Source of the DNA: Desulfofundulus luciae
Lineage (GTDB): Bacteria; Bacillota; Desulfotomaculia; Desulfotomaculales; Desulfovirgulaceae
Direction of reading: 5' to 3'
Assembly: GCF_030813795.1 (NCBI RefSeq)
Contig: NZ_JAUSUX010000020.1
Span: 1 to 51,332 of the forward strand
Length of the DNA: 51,332 nt
Under the pieces are notes generated by a model. That model was not told the DNA's origin. It did no database searches and worked only from the letters and a program-made list of their open reading frames with translations. The translations under genes were made by a program, and so were the position numbers. Each line of letters begins with the position of its first letter. Positions within the stretch are counted from its first letter, which is position 1. Shown here piece by piece: positions 1 to 7,453 of the stretch.

Positions 1-86
1 GGTAAAACGGTGGAAGTGGATCACTTTTACTTTATCATTGGTGGATCACTTTCACATTATCAGGTGGATCAATTTTATATTGACAA
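1..86. mobile_element. IS21-like element end (terminal repeats)
   Basis: Three copies of the motif GTGGATCA lie at 16-23, 41-48 and 64-71, each followed by an AT-rich tract, and the block stops at TTGACA near 86. Several spaced repeats near a terminus that ends in CA are typical of the IS21 family (istA/istB elements). Only the end is in the window and no transposase is seen, so the family call is by motif only. It abuts the CRISPR remnant at 87-117. Confidence 0.5.
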
Positions 87-117
87 ACGCAAGGGGAGAA
101 TCTATTGTTTGCAGCCT
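87..117 (+). CRISPR. CRISPR remnant: partial spacer plus left half of a repeat
   Basis: Positions 107-117 read GTTTGCAGCCT, identical to the first 11 bases of the intact CRISPR repeat at 2052-2081. The 20 bases before it would be what is left of a spacer cut by the IS21-like end. The remaining bases of this repeat reappear at 1995-2015, on the far side of the IS110 element, so the repeat was split by insertion. Confidence 0.75.
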
Positions 118-511
118 CTCTCAATAAGGTTGAATAATCTTCGTTAATCTCACAATTTCAGCCATTTTCATTTTTCAGCAGGGCTATGACTGATAATGAT
201 ACCCAGTTATGCCTTTGTCTGGAAGGTGGTGTATGCAGAAATACCAGGGCTGCTTGTGTGACAATTTTTCGCGCGCTCTTCTCTCCACACTTTACCCTGG
301 CGATATACCCTCTCATGTCTCCCGGGATACCAATAACCGTGCCGGTTCCGGACTTTCCTTCGTCCCACCTGCCCAGGGGTGGAGGCCATTGTGCTACCTA
401 ACAGGGTCTACTTGCCCTCATGGTTTGATTTTTGGCTCTCCGCGCTGCATGATTGTCAAGATCCATGTGGCAAGGGCTTTATCACGGTACAATGTTATGA
501 TGCAGCCAGCA

Positions 512-542
512 CCTTCCGCCTGCAGCCCGGTAGAACGGAAGG
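512..542. ncRNA. candidate bridge-RNA target-binding loop of the IS110 element
   Basis: A 7-bp perfect stem (512-518 with 536-542, CCTTCCG/CGGAAGG) encloses a loop containing TGCAGCC (521-527) and GGTAG (529-533). TGCAGCC is identical to the left side of the interrupted CRISPR repeat up to the first core base. GGTAG is the reverse complement of CTACC, the core plus right side. This is the arrangement of left and right target guides in IS110 bridge RNAs. It lies in the long non-coding end of the element. As read on the plus strand it follows the IS621 pairing rule, but the transposase is on the minus strand, so the transcribed strand is unresolved. The donor-binding loop was not found convincingly. 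Confidence 0.45.
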
Positions 543-581
543 AAAGCCGTGGCAGGTACGGGCCGTTGCGTGGATACCGGC

Positions 582-1893
582 CTAAGCGGCTACTTTTGCC
601 ACTGGTCTAACCGGTCCGGCATGTACTAAGGCCGGATGGCTTTCAGGCAAAACCAAATCCCGGTTATACGCCATTCCCTTGCGTGCCAGGGCAAAGATGA
701 TGCGCAAAAGCCTGCAGCAAATGGCCACCAGGGACTGCTTTCCTTTCAGTGGGTTGTTGGGCCTGGTGGTGTAATAGTGGTGGAGTATCGAAAATTCCTG
801 CGTTCTGGCCACCAAAACCAGGGCTACCCGGAAGAGCGCGCAGCGCAGCTTTGCTCTGCCCCGCTTGCTGATGCGGGTCCTTCCCTTGTGGGTGCCTGAA
901 CTGTTTTCCACCAGGTTCAAGCCGGCCAGCTTTATTAACTGCCTGGCATTGCGGTAGTTGTTCAGGTCGCCCACTTCAGAAACTATGGTAGCCACTTGCA
1001 GTATGCTCATTCCCGGGATGGTGAGCAGGTACCCGGCATAAGGGATTTCCCTCAACAGTTCTGCCAGGCGGAGCCTCAACCAGCTCGCATTCCTTGAGGA
1101 TTTCCTTGACCCGGCGTAGCTGGTAGCGGAGCTCCATCCTGGCGCCTTCAAGGCCATCTCTTACACCCACCGAGGTCCTGGCTTTATCCTTTAGGAGCTC
1201 AGCATGCTTGAGCCCGACCCGGTTATGAGTGGCCTGGCTTAAAACGGCAGCCACTTCATCTACCGGCTTTTCAGTGAGGTCAGCCGGGAAAGGGAAATTA
1301 TCCAGGGCAGCCATGGCGGCCTTTCCTTCAACAGACTTGAAAACGTCTTGAAACTCCGGAAAATATAGGTCCAGAATGGTGTTGATTCGCGCTTCGCTTT
1401 GTTGAAGTTCTTTGTTTAACCGTTCCCGGAAGTTGACGAGATTGCGGATATCCGCTATTACGCCGGCTGGAATGTGCGGGATGTAGAAACGACCATCCCT
1501 GGCCAGGCGGGCAATTACCCCGGCATCCTTGTCGTCCCGTTTGGTTGGTGAATTGTCGTCCAATTCCTTGGCCTTTTTGACATGGTGCGGGTTGACCAGG
1601 ACCACCGTAATCCCTTGCGTTTTTAAGACACAGGCTAAGGGGAGCCAGTAATGGCCGGTAGGCTCCATGGCCACCAAAACTTTAGACAGGCCGTGTTTAA
1701 ACTGGACCGTCTTGATTTGCTGGACTAGATCACCAATGCCGGATATGGTATTCTGGAATGGGAACGGCTTGTGCAGTCCCTCCCCCCGGAAATTGGTCAT
1801 TTGGGCGTAGTGGGTTTGTTTGGCCACGTCTACACCCACAATTAAGGTTTCAGGTGTGATCATGGCAAGCTTCTGGGAAAGGGGATTGTACAT
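582..1893 (-). pseudogene. IS110-family transposase, frameshifted
   Basis: The N-terminal part (DEDD RuvC-like domain) is read from ATG 1893, which has an AGGAGGG ribosome site 7 bases upstream. Visible motifs are VGVDVAKQTHYA, AMEPTGHYW and KRDDKDAG, the acidic residues of the DEDD catalytic domain, followed by a coiled region. The C-terminal Transposase_20 domain, with IPGMSILQVATIVSEVGD and LIKLAGLNL, continues in the next frame to the stop at 582. The frames cross near 1064-1075. Removing one base there restores a normal EARLAELL junction, so a single-base insertion is likely. IS110 transposases are not known to need programmed frameshifting, so the gene is probably dead or complemented in trans. 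Confidence 0.85.
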
Positions 1894-1994
1894 CGCTGAT
1901 CCCTCCTGGTATTGGTGGTTTTGGGTTTTGGCATTTACACCATACCAGGATTTTTTCTTTCCCTCAAGCCCCACTACTCCTGATTACAGGAATG

Positions 1995-2081
1995 CTACCT
2001 ATGAGGAATTGAAAGGTCTGAACAACAAATATGCAGACAGGGGAACAGGTAGTTTGCAGCCTACCTATGAGGAATTGAAAC
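1995..2081 (+). CRISPR. CRISPR remnant: right half-repeat, spacer, intact repeat
   Basis: Positions 1995-2015 carry the right 21 bases of the repeat (CTACCTATGAGG followed by AATTGAAA, last base G instead of C). A 36-bp spacer (2016-2051) separates it from a full 30-bp repeat at 2052-2081, which begins GTTTGCAGCC and ends GGAATTGAAAC. Repeat length, spacer length and the GAAAC end match CRISPR repeats of type I-B/III loci in thermophilic Firmicutes. No cas gene is in the window, so the array is an orphan fragment. Confidence 0.85.
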
Positions 2082-2190
2082 ACTAAATTTACATCAATCA
2101 AAGCATCGATGGAGGATGGGCAAACTACGACATTAACGAACCTGGCTTCCTGGACAGCCTGATTATAGCCATGAACCGGCTGGGGGTGAA

Positions 2191-2397
2191 ATGATGCTGC
2201 TGGCATACGAGTATGAGGGGTTATTAATCAATTTGGCGCATAGAAATGAGGTTGTCTCTATCTTACAAGCCCTGGACGAGACTGACCTTGTAACTCCTGA
2301 GATCGCAAAGAGGAAAGAAGCAATGATTGAGCGGCTAAGAAGGCTCGGGGAGCATAAGATCTATGAACGTTTAAGAGGTTCAATACCTACAGCCTGA
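2191..2397 (+). CDS. small ORF of unknown function between CRISPR repeats
   Basis: A 68-residue frame with a charged, helical C-terminal half (PEIAKRKEAMIERLRRLGEHK) lies between the intact repeat and a truncated repeat. Its ATG overlaps the TGA of an upstream open frame that has no clear start and ends GFLDSLIIAMNRLGVK. That looks like the tail of a broken gene followed by a coupled short gene. I do not recognise either. The stretch could be foreign DNA inserted into the array or chance coding. Confidence 0.3.
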   Translation: MMLLAYEYEGLLINLAHRNEVVSILQALDETDLVTPEIAKRKEAMIERLRRLGEHKIYERLRGSIPTA

Positions 2398-2426
2398 ATG
2401 AGAAGGCTCCGGAACAACAGATGCCG

Positions 2427-2445
2427 GTTTGCAGCCTACCTATGA
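2427..2445 (+). CRISPR. truncated CRISPR repeat
   Basis: Nineteen bases identical to the start of the repeat (GTTTGCAGCC followed by TACCTATGA) are present, after which the sequence diverges. It lies 345 bp after the intact repeat, far more than one spacer, and marks the end of the recognisable array. Confidence 0.75.
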
Positions 2446-2491
2446 AAGTATGGTGTAAGGTCCTAGGAGGGGACGCCCCCACGGAGGAGCT

Positions 2492-2692
2492 GTTGTAATT
2501 TTACTTGCCGTAACAAACCCTACTAAATCCGAGTACGTAGATTGGCACTTTGCTAAAGTTTACCAAGAAAACTCCAAAGAAGGAGCTTTAGCCAGTTTTG
2601 TTGGAATCTTTCTGCCTATTGATAAAATAATTTGCGAGCATACCGTATCCAGAAATTTTCTCCATTTTTCTGTGTGCTTTAAGCTGGTGTAG
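2492..2692 (+). pseudogene. DUF4359-like protein remnant without a start
   Basis: An open frame without start codon reads ILLAVTNPTKSEYVDWHF, then a helical stretch, and ends RNFLHFSVCFKLV. The order of a hydrophobic segment, the TNPS/TNPT-EYVDW-like motif and a terminal NFL-FS strand resembles the small membrane-anchored DUF4359 family. The N-terminal membrane helix and start codon are missing because an in-frame stop lies just upstream near 2456, next to the truncated CRISPR repeat. It is therefore probably a gene cut by the rearrangement that truncated the array. The family call rests on memory of the motif pattern. Confidence 0.4.
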
Positions 2693-2791
2693 AATGTTTG
2701 GAGGAGCGGCGATTGAACGGCGGAGAGGTCGTGACTGAAGAACATTGTAATGGTATGATGCAAATTAGGGAAAGAGGGAAAGAGGGAAAGA

Positions 2792-4255
2792 ATGGTAGTT
2801 GGTATAATTCTCGCCGTCCCTGCTGCAGTGGTGGGATTTGCCTTATTGCGGCGCTACCGATGGGAGAAGCTCCATGAAGAACTCAGCCAGAAGGTTATTA
2901 CAGAGGACAAGCTCGGCGAGTTGACTGGAAGTCCGTGGTACCGGATAATAGAGCCAGCTGCAGTGGCTGGTGCCACGGCCTATGATGTCGTTCACGCCCT
3001 GGCCATGATGGATGACCGAGTACTGGAGGCCATGGATTTCTCCAGCAAGCTGGATCTGAGTACGTTTAATCGGCTCGGCGCGTACGTCCATGACCAGTTC
3101 TACACCGGCAGCGAGGCCTCCATCACTGGAGCTGTGGAGAGACTTCAGGGGTACGCGGCCGAGCAGATAGTGGCGGCACACCTTGCCGCCCAGGGGCATG
3201 TGGTGGAGTTTCCCGACACACCAAACCAGGAAGGCTGGGACCTGCTGGTGGACGGCCACCCCCTGCAGGTTAAATGTGTCATGGACCCTGCCATTATCAA
3301 AGAGCACCTGGAGAGGTACCCGGATATTCCGGTCATCGTCAATGCTGAAATGGGACAGCACTTTGCCGACAACAGCCACGTAATAGTTGATAAAGACCTT
3401 ATCCACTCCCAGGTCGCGGAGCATGTACATAATACAATCCATGGTGTTCACGCAATTGACTCGATGCCTTTCCACGTGCCGGTCATCACTCTGGCTCTGG
3501 CAGCGGTGAGAGAAGGTGTCTTGCTGGCAGACGGCCGCGTTAATCTGTCCGAGGCCGCAAGGAATGTCGGAAGGGACGTAGCAATGGTAGGCGGCGGCGG
3601 TTTTATCGGCAGCAAAGTGGGTTTGGCCGTTGGCGGTATGGTGCTGGGGCCGGTCGGAGCGGCTATTGGGAGTATTCTCGGGGCAGTAGCCGGCGCTGTG
3701 GCCGGCAGGAAACTGGCCAACAGTGCTCGGCTGCAGCCCCTGGAGGAGGCCAAGGATAAGCTGAACAGGGCGTTATATGAAGTGGTGCGGTTGGTGCCGG
3801 AGGCCATAGAGCACAAGGTCGCGGCACTGGAGGGCAAGATCGGGTCAGTCAGACGCCGCTTGAAGATCAACTTCCTGAGCTGGCTCTGGCCGTCACGCCG
3901 GTGTCTTCTGTTCCGGGAGATAAAGAGCAGGATAGAAAATAGGATAGAGGGGCTGCGCGAGAAGGCTGCCTGGGCAGCCGTCGTCGATAAGGCATACTAT
4001 GACCGCTCGCAGTGGGAACACGGTCTGTATAAGCCGGGCCTGGAGGTCTGCCGTTGGGTAATGGAAGAAGAGAGGTTTAATCACCCGGGACTTATATCGG
4101 CCCTGCAGAAAGTGGATACCTGTGCGAAGCGTTTGAAGGAGGAGGCCAACAGGCTTGGCCTGGATGGACCTCCACTGGGGGAACGCATCAAGAGAGGGGC
4201 CATCAGGCTGTTGGGCAATGTGATTGGCTGGTTTGATAGATTAAAGAGGGGATAG
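2792..4255 (+). CDS. membrane protein with PD-(D/E)XK nuclease-like core and glycine zipper
   Basis: This is a 487-residue protein with an N-terminal hydrophobic helix (about residues 2-19). A nuclease-like motif set sits at 120-162: E124 in YAAEQIVAAHL, D150 in GWDLLVDG and Q159-V-K161, spaced as in the PD-(D/E)XK fold (E, D, Q-x-K). A long glycine/alanine-rich segment around 265-306 (GSKVGLAVGGMVLGPVG) looks like a glycine-zipper membrane insertion domain. The C-terminal third is charged and helical. The start follows a purine-rich stretch (AGAGGGAAAG). I do not recognise a named family. A membrane-associated nuclease or an abortive-infection/toxin effector are possibilities suggested by the domain mix and the CRISPR neighbourhood, not shown. 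Confidence 0.75.
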   Translation: MVVGIILAVPAAVVGFALLRRYRWEKLHEELSQKVITEDKLGELTGSPWYRIIEPAAVAGATAYDVVHALAMMDDRVLEAMDFSSKLDLSTFNRLGAYVHDQFYTGSEASITGAVERLQGYAAEQIVAAHLAAQGHVVEFPDTPNQEGWDLLVDGHPLQVKCVMDPAIIKEHLERYPDIPVIVNAEMGQHFADNSHVIVDKDLIHSQVAEHVHNTIHGVHAIDSMPFHVPVITLALAAVREGVLLADGRVNLSEAARNVGRDVAMVGGGGFIGSKVGLAVGGMVLGPVGAAIGSILGAVAGAVAGRKLANSARLQPLEEAKDKLNRALYEVVRLVPEAIEHKVAALEGKIGSVRRRLKINFLSWLWPSRRCLLFREIKSRIENRIEGLREKAAWAAVVDKAYYDRSQWEHGLYKPGLEVCRWVMEEERFNHPGLISALQKVDTCAKRLKEEANRLGLDGPPLGERIKRGAIRLLGNVIGWFDRLKRG

Positions 4256-4266
4256 GCCAGTCATCC

Positions 4267-4431
4267 ATGAATAATGCCACCGTAGAGAACAATTCTTGCC
4301 CGTCCTGCTTGTAAGGACAAACAATCGCTACGTTTTGGGTCACGATTATTGGGAATGCGGCCTGGAAGAAGAGAAAAGGGGAGAATACTGCCCATACTTT
4401 CGGAGACTAAAAGGAACGGAGCCACGTCGAA
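4267..4431 (+). pseudogene. possible frameshifted zinc-ribbon mini-gene
   Basis: A short frame from ATG 4267 gives MNNATVENNSCPSCL and stops. A neighbouring frame continues with VRTNNRYVLGHDYWECG and EYCPYFRRL. Joined by a one-base shift they would form a CPxC...C...C zinc ribbon of about 55 residues ending at the radical SAM start. It could be a broken zinc-ribbon gene or a chance resemblance. Confidence 0.25.
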
Positions 4432-5262
4432 ATGTCCAAAGCGGCGATAAACCCAACCTACTGCAAAACGGCCCTCAGCAGGACCGGCATTCCGGGCTAC
4501 CGCTACTGCCTGAACCCTTATGTCGGCTGCTCCCACGGGTGCCGTTACTGCTATGCGGACACAGTGCTCCGTTTTTCCGGCCGCTCCGGGAAATGGGGCG
4601 AATTCGTGGCCGCTAAAGTCAACTTCCCGGAGGTTTTGAGGGAAGAATTGCGGCGGAAAAGGAACCTTTCAGGCAGGATTATCTTTGGTACCGTTACAGA
4701 CGCCTACCAGCCTGCGGAAGAAAAGTTCGGTCTTACCAGGAGTTCCCTGGAGATCTTTGCGGAGGAGTGGCCAAACGCGGAGATTGACCTGCTTACGAAA
4801 TCTGACATTGTAGTACGAGATGTGGATGTGCTCAAGAAGCTGAAAAATTGTTCCATCGGTTTTACTGTGACCACTTCTGATGACAGGGTAGCCGCTGTGT
4901 TAGAGCTCAGGGCCGCCACGCCGTCGGCGCGCCTCCTGGCCGCGAAAAGGCTTACTGGCGAAGGTTTACACGTATGGGCCTTTATTGCGCCTGTTCTTCC
5001 GGGAGTGAGCGACGCTCCCGGGGTGCTGGAGGAGCTTATATCTGGCCTGAAAGAAGCCGGGGTTAAGGAAGTCTACCTCGATTCGCTGAACCCTTATCCT
5101 GCTTCCGTGTATCGTCTAAAAGTTGCTTACCAGACAATGCTTCCCTGGGCACTGAAGCACCTGGAACAGTACCTTTGTGATCCCCGCGGGTACTTAAAAG
5201 CACTCTCGGAAGAATTGGCTGCCCTTTCGCAGAAATACGGCTACGACTTAAGGGTTGATTAA
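4432..5262 (+). CDS. SplB-like radical SAM protein
   Basis: This 276-residue radical SAM enzyme carries the cluster motif CSHGCRYC near residues 33-40, preceded by YRYCLNPYVG, the usual context in the SplB/Rv2578c-type family. These proteins bind a 4Fe-4S cluster and cleave S-adenosylmethionine to make a 5'-deoxyadenosyl radical. Downstream are the TIM-barrel strands IIFGTVTDAYQPAE and FTVTTSDD. The substrate is unknown. The spore photoproduct lyase similarity covers only the radical SAM core. The start ATG overlaps the end of the Cys-rich mini-frame upstream. DUF1284 follows after about 55 bp in the same direction. Confidence 0.85.
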   Translation: MSKAAINPTYCKTALSRTGIPGYRYCLNPYVGCSHGCRYCYADTVLRFSGRSGKWGEFVAAKVNFPEVLREELRRKRNLSGRIIFGTVTDAYQPAEEKFGLTRSSLEIFAEEWPNAEIDLLTKSDIVVRDVDVLKKLKNCSIGFTVTTSDDRVAAVLELRAATPSARLLAAKRLTGEGLHVWAFIAPVLPGVSDAPGVLEELISGLKEAGVKEVYLDSLNPYPASVYRLKVAYQTMLPWALKHLEQYLCDPRGYLKALSEELAALSQKYGYDLRVD

Positions 5263-5316
5263 AACCGTAGGTGCATGGCCCAAAAATAACGGACCAAGAA
5301 GGTGGAGCGGTTTTGT

Positions 5317-5712
5317 ATGATCAGATTGAGGGGTCACCACTTGATTTGCCTTCACTTCTACCGGAGCGAGGGATACAGTCGGGAATTTGTCGAAAACCTG
5401 GAAGACGTAGTGCGCAGGGCTACGGAGGGCGAGGAAATAGAGGTAGTTGAAGGCGCGGACGACATCTGCCGGGCTTGCCCGACGCTCCAGGGAGAAAAGT
5501 GCGTCGCCAGGCCCGGGGTGGACGCAGAAATCAGAGAAATGGATGCGGAAGCGGCCGCGCACCTTGGTGTCGAAGTTGGGTCAAAGGTGCTCTGGCATGA
5601 AATAAGGGCCAAAGTGATGGCGATGTCCAAAGAGTGGCTGACGGCTTTCTACGGGGGGTGCGATTGGGGAGAAGTCTGCGCCGAGAAAAAGATAGTGTTG
5701 GGGCTGGTTTGA
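5317..5712 (+). CDS. DUF1284 domain protein
   Basis: The 131-residue product begins MIRLRGHHLICLHFYRSEGYS, the N-terminal signature of DUF1284. Cysteines occur in DICRACPTLQGEKC and near the C-terminus (GGCDWGEVC), so an iron-sulphur or zinc site is plausible. The start at 5317 is chosen over GTG 5302 because AAGGTGGA lies about 10 bases upstream and because the conserved family start is MIRLRGHH. The biochemical role is unknown. It follows the radical SAM gene and may be cotranscribed. Confidence 0.85.
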   Translation: MIRLRGHHLICLHFYRSEGYSREFVENLEDVVRRATEGEEIEVVEGADDICRACPTLQGEKCVARPGVDAEIREMDAEAAAHLGVEVGSKVLWHEIRAKVMAMSKEWLTAFYGGCDWGEVCAEKKIVLGLV

Positions 5713-5825
5713 ACCAGCTTTTCCCTCTATTTGTCGCCAACATGGGGGACACGCATACCTATGGTTGTAAAAGCTTTATTTCTTCTTAAATTAGCAAGAT
5801 TATGTTACGCACAGGGGGGTAACGA
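5713..5825. other. short intergenic stretch
   Basis: This 113-bp gap is AT-rich in its second half. No clear terminator or promoter is seen, only an SD-like AGGGGGG just before the next TTG start. Confidence 0.4.
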
Positions 5826-6512
5826 TTGACGCATAGGGAACGTATACTGAAGACCCTCTCTGAAACCGCCGTGCCGGTGTGCGATGACTGCTTGACCAGG
5901 ATCACTGGAATAAATCCACGTCAAACGGTTTACCAGAACTGTACCAGTTTGGCAAATACGGGAACGATCAGGCGTGAACAAGGGGAATGCGCTTTTTGTG
6001 CGAAAATCAAAATAGTTAGTTGGATTGAAAAAGGTATAGAGAATTATGCCAGCTTTCTGGCTAAAGCTGACATCACGCGGACTGAAACTTCATCCCAAAA
6101 AGAGAAGGATTTAAAGACTAAACCTCCCTGGTACTGGGAGGGGAATATCCAGTCTAAGCTGGTTGCATACCTGGCAGCTCAAGGTTATTTCATCCGGAGC
6201 GTTACGGACACTGCGTCCAGGTTGCAGGGGAAAGACATAGTTGCGGTTACGCCGGAGGGCCGGGAATTATGGGTCTCGGTCAAAGGGTTTCCGGAGAACA
6301 ACTCCTATACACAGGCCCGCCATTATTTCGCACAGGCAGTATTTGACGTCATTCTGTACCGCAGCGAGAACTCCGCAGTTGAACTTGCATTGGCATTGCC
6401 CCATGGCTTTCCTACATACGAAAGGCTGGCTTCACGTATTTCCTGGCTTCGCAGAGCCTTGCCGCTGAGGATCTATTGGGTTGACAACTTTGGTAACGTG
6501 AAGGAGGAATAA
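5826..6512 (+). CDS. winged-helix/zinc protein with restriction-endonuclease-like domain
   Basis: This 228-residue protein starts at TTG behind AGGGGGG. The N-terminal ~60 residues look like a winged helix with two CxxC pairs (C19/C22 and C55/C58), suggesting zinc-stabilised DNA binding. The C-terminal half has a PD-(D/E)XK-like pattern: E105 in WYWEGNIQ, D137 in GKDIVAV and S151-V-K153 in ELWVSVKGF. It continues with the usual helix and the strand VELALALP. This arrangement is typical of small restriction-like nucleases that handle foreign DNA. I know no named family for this architecture. It is codirectional with the genes on either side. Confidence 0.7.
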   Translation: MTHRERILKTLSETAVPVCDDCLTRITGINPRQTVYQNCTSLANTGTIRREQGECAFCAKIKIVSWIEKGIENYASFLAKADITRTETSSQKEKDLKTKPPWYWEGNIQSKLVAYLAAQGYFIRSVTDTASRLQGKDIVAVTPEGRELWVSVKGFPENNSYTQARHYFAQAVFDVILYRSENSAVELALALPHGFPTYERLASRISWLRRALPLRIYWVDNFGNVKEE

Positions 6513-6567
6513 ACTTCATAAATCCATAACAGGAACAGAAGGCCCCTTGCGGTGGGAGGGAGTTATA

Positions 6568-7329
6568 GTGAAACCGTTTAAAATTTGCGACGGCCTTTAC
6601 CAGATCGGCGGTCCGGAAATCACCGCCCCGGAGGATTGCTGCGTTTACCTTCTCGACGGGGGCGGTGAGCTGGCCATAATCGATGCCGGATTGGGCCGCA
6701 GTGCCCCCGACCTGATCGGCAACCTAAAGAAGCTTGCCCTTGACCCTGCTTCAGTGAAATATCTGGTGGCGACGCACGGCCACATTGACCATACGGGAGG
6801 GCTGGCCTATCTTAAGGAAAAATTACAGGCCAAAGTGGTGGCCCACGAGCATGAACTCCCGGCAATGGAAGGGAAAAATGTCTCGCTGACCGCGGCAAGT
6901 TATTACGGCGTGAAATACAGGCCGGTGGCGGTGGACGTTGTTCTCCGGGGCGAAGAAGAAACCCTGGATCTGGGGGGTCTTAAACTTGTCTTTCTCCATA
7001 CACCCGGCCACACTCCCGGAGGAATTTCCCCTTACGTTGACCTCGGAGGGAAAAGGATTCTTTTCGGACAGGACATCCACGGTCCGTTTCATCCCGCTTG
7101 GGGTTCGGATCTGGCCGCCTGGGAACAATCGATGCGAAGGCTTTTGGCTCTTAAGCCAGATATCCTCTGCGAGGGGCATTTCGGGATTTATCAACCTTAT
7201 GAAAAGGTCAGGCAGTACATCGAAAGCTACCTGCAACGCTATCGGGAAAAAGCGTATTTTTTGGCCAACGGATTAAATGTTTCACAGTATCATTTTGTCC
7301 ACGGCGGCTTCCAGGGTGGATCAGTTTGA
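6568..7329 (+). CDS. metallo-beta-lactamase fold hydrolase
   Basis: The 253-residue product has the MBL signature HGHIDHT, a later HTPGHTPGG and GQDIHG, and a final EGHFG, which together supply the ligands for a two-metal site. GTG 6568 is chosen as start because GGGAGGGAG lies 7 bases upstream, whereas TTG 6547 has no ribosome site. Such proteins include glyoxalase II-like thioesterases and other hydrolases. The sequence gives no specific substrate. The final codons run into a GTGGATCAGTTTGAC motif that resembles IS21 termini (see findings). Confidence 0.9.
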   Translation: MKPFKICDGLYQIGGPEITAPEDCCVYLLDGGGELAIIDAGLGRSAPDLIGNLKKLALDPASVKYLVATHGHIDHTGGLAYLKEKLQAKVVAHEHELPAMEGKNVSLTAASYYGVKYRPVAVDVVLRGEEETLDLGGLKLVFLHTPGHTPGGISPYVDLGGKRILFGQDIHGPFHPAWGSDLAAWEQSMRRLLALKPDILCEGHFGIYQPYEKVRQYIESYLQRYREKAYFLANGLNVSQYHFVHGGFQGGSV

Positions 7330-7453
7330 CAATATCACAGGGGCTAAAAATGGTTTAGTTTTTATAGTAGCAAATACATAAGGGGAGCGTAAACACACGG
7401 TCGGCCGGAGTCATAGCATATTGTAAAAGCAGCAAGTAAAGGGAGGGATTTTT

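Larger units (their letters stand above)
118..1996 (-). mobile_element. IS110-family insertion sequence inside a CRISPR repeat
   Basis: The element contains one transposase reading frame on the minus strand (582-1893), about 100 bp of non-coding DNA upstream of it and a long non-coding end (118-581) downstream. Both boundaries are fixed by the split CRISPR repeat. The left flank ends GTTTGCAGC-CT at 117 and the right flank resumes CT-ACCTATGAGG from 1995, so the dinucleotide CT is shared by both junctions. IS110-family elements move by recombination at a short core, CT in IS621, without a normal target duplication or terminal inverted repeats, which fits. The element is about 1.88 kb, slightly longer than typical members. 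Confidence 0.85.

Noticed and set aside
186-610. Small coding frames in the left end of the IS element
   Set aside because: They lack ribosome sites and family similarity, and the region has structure expected of a non-coding RNA end.
582-1893. Programmed frameshift in the IS110 transposase
   Set aside because: IS110 transposases are normally single-frame and no slippery heptamer is visible at 1064-1075, so a one-base insertion is simpler.
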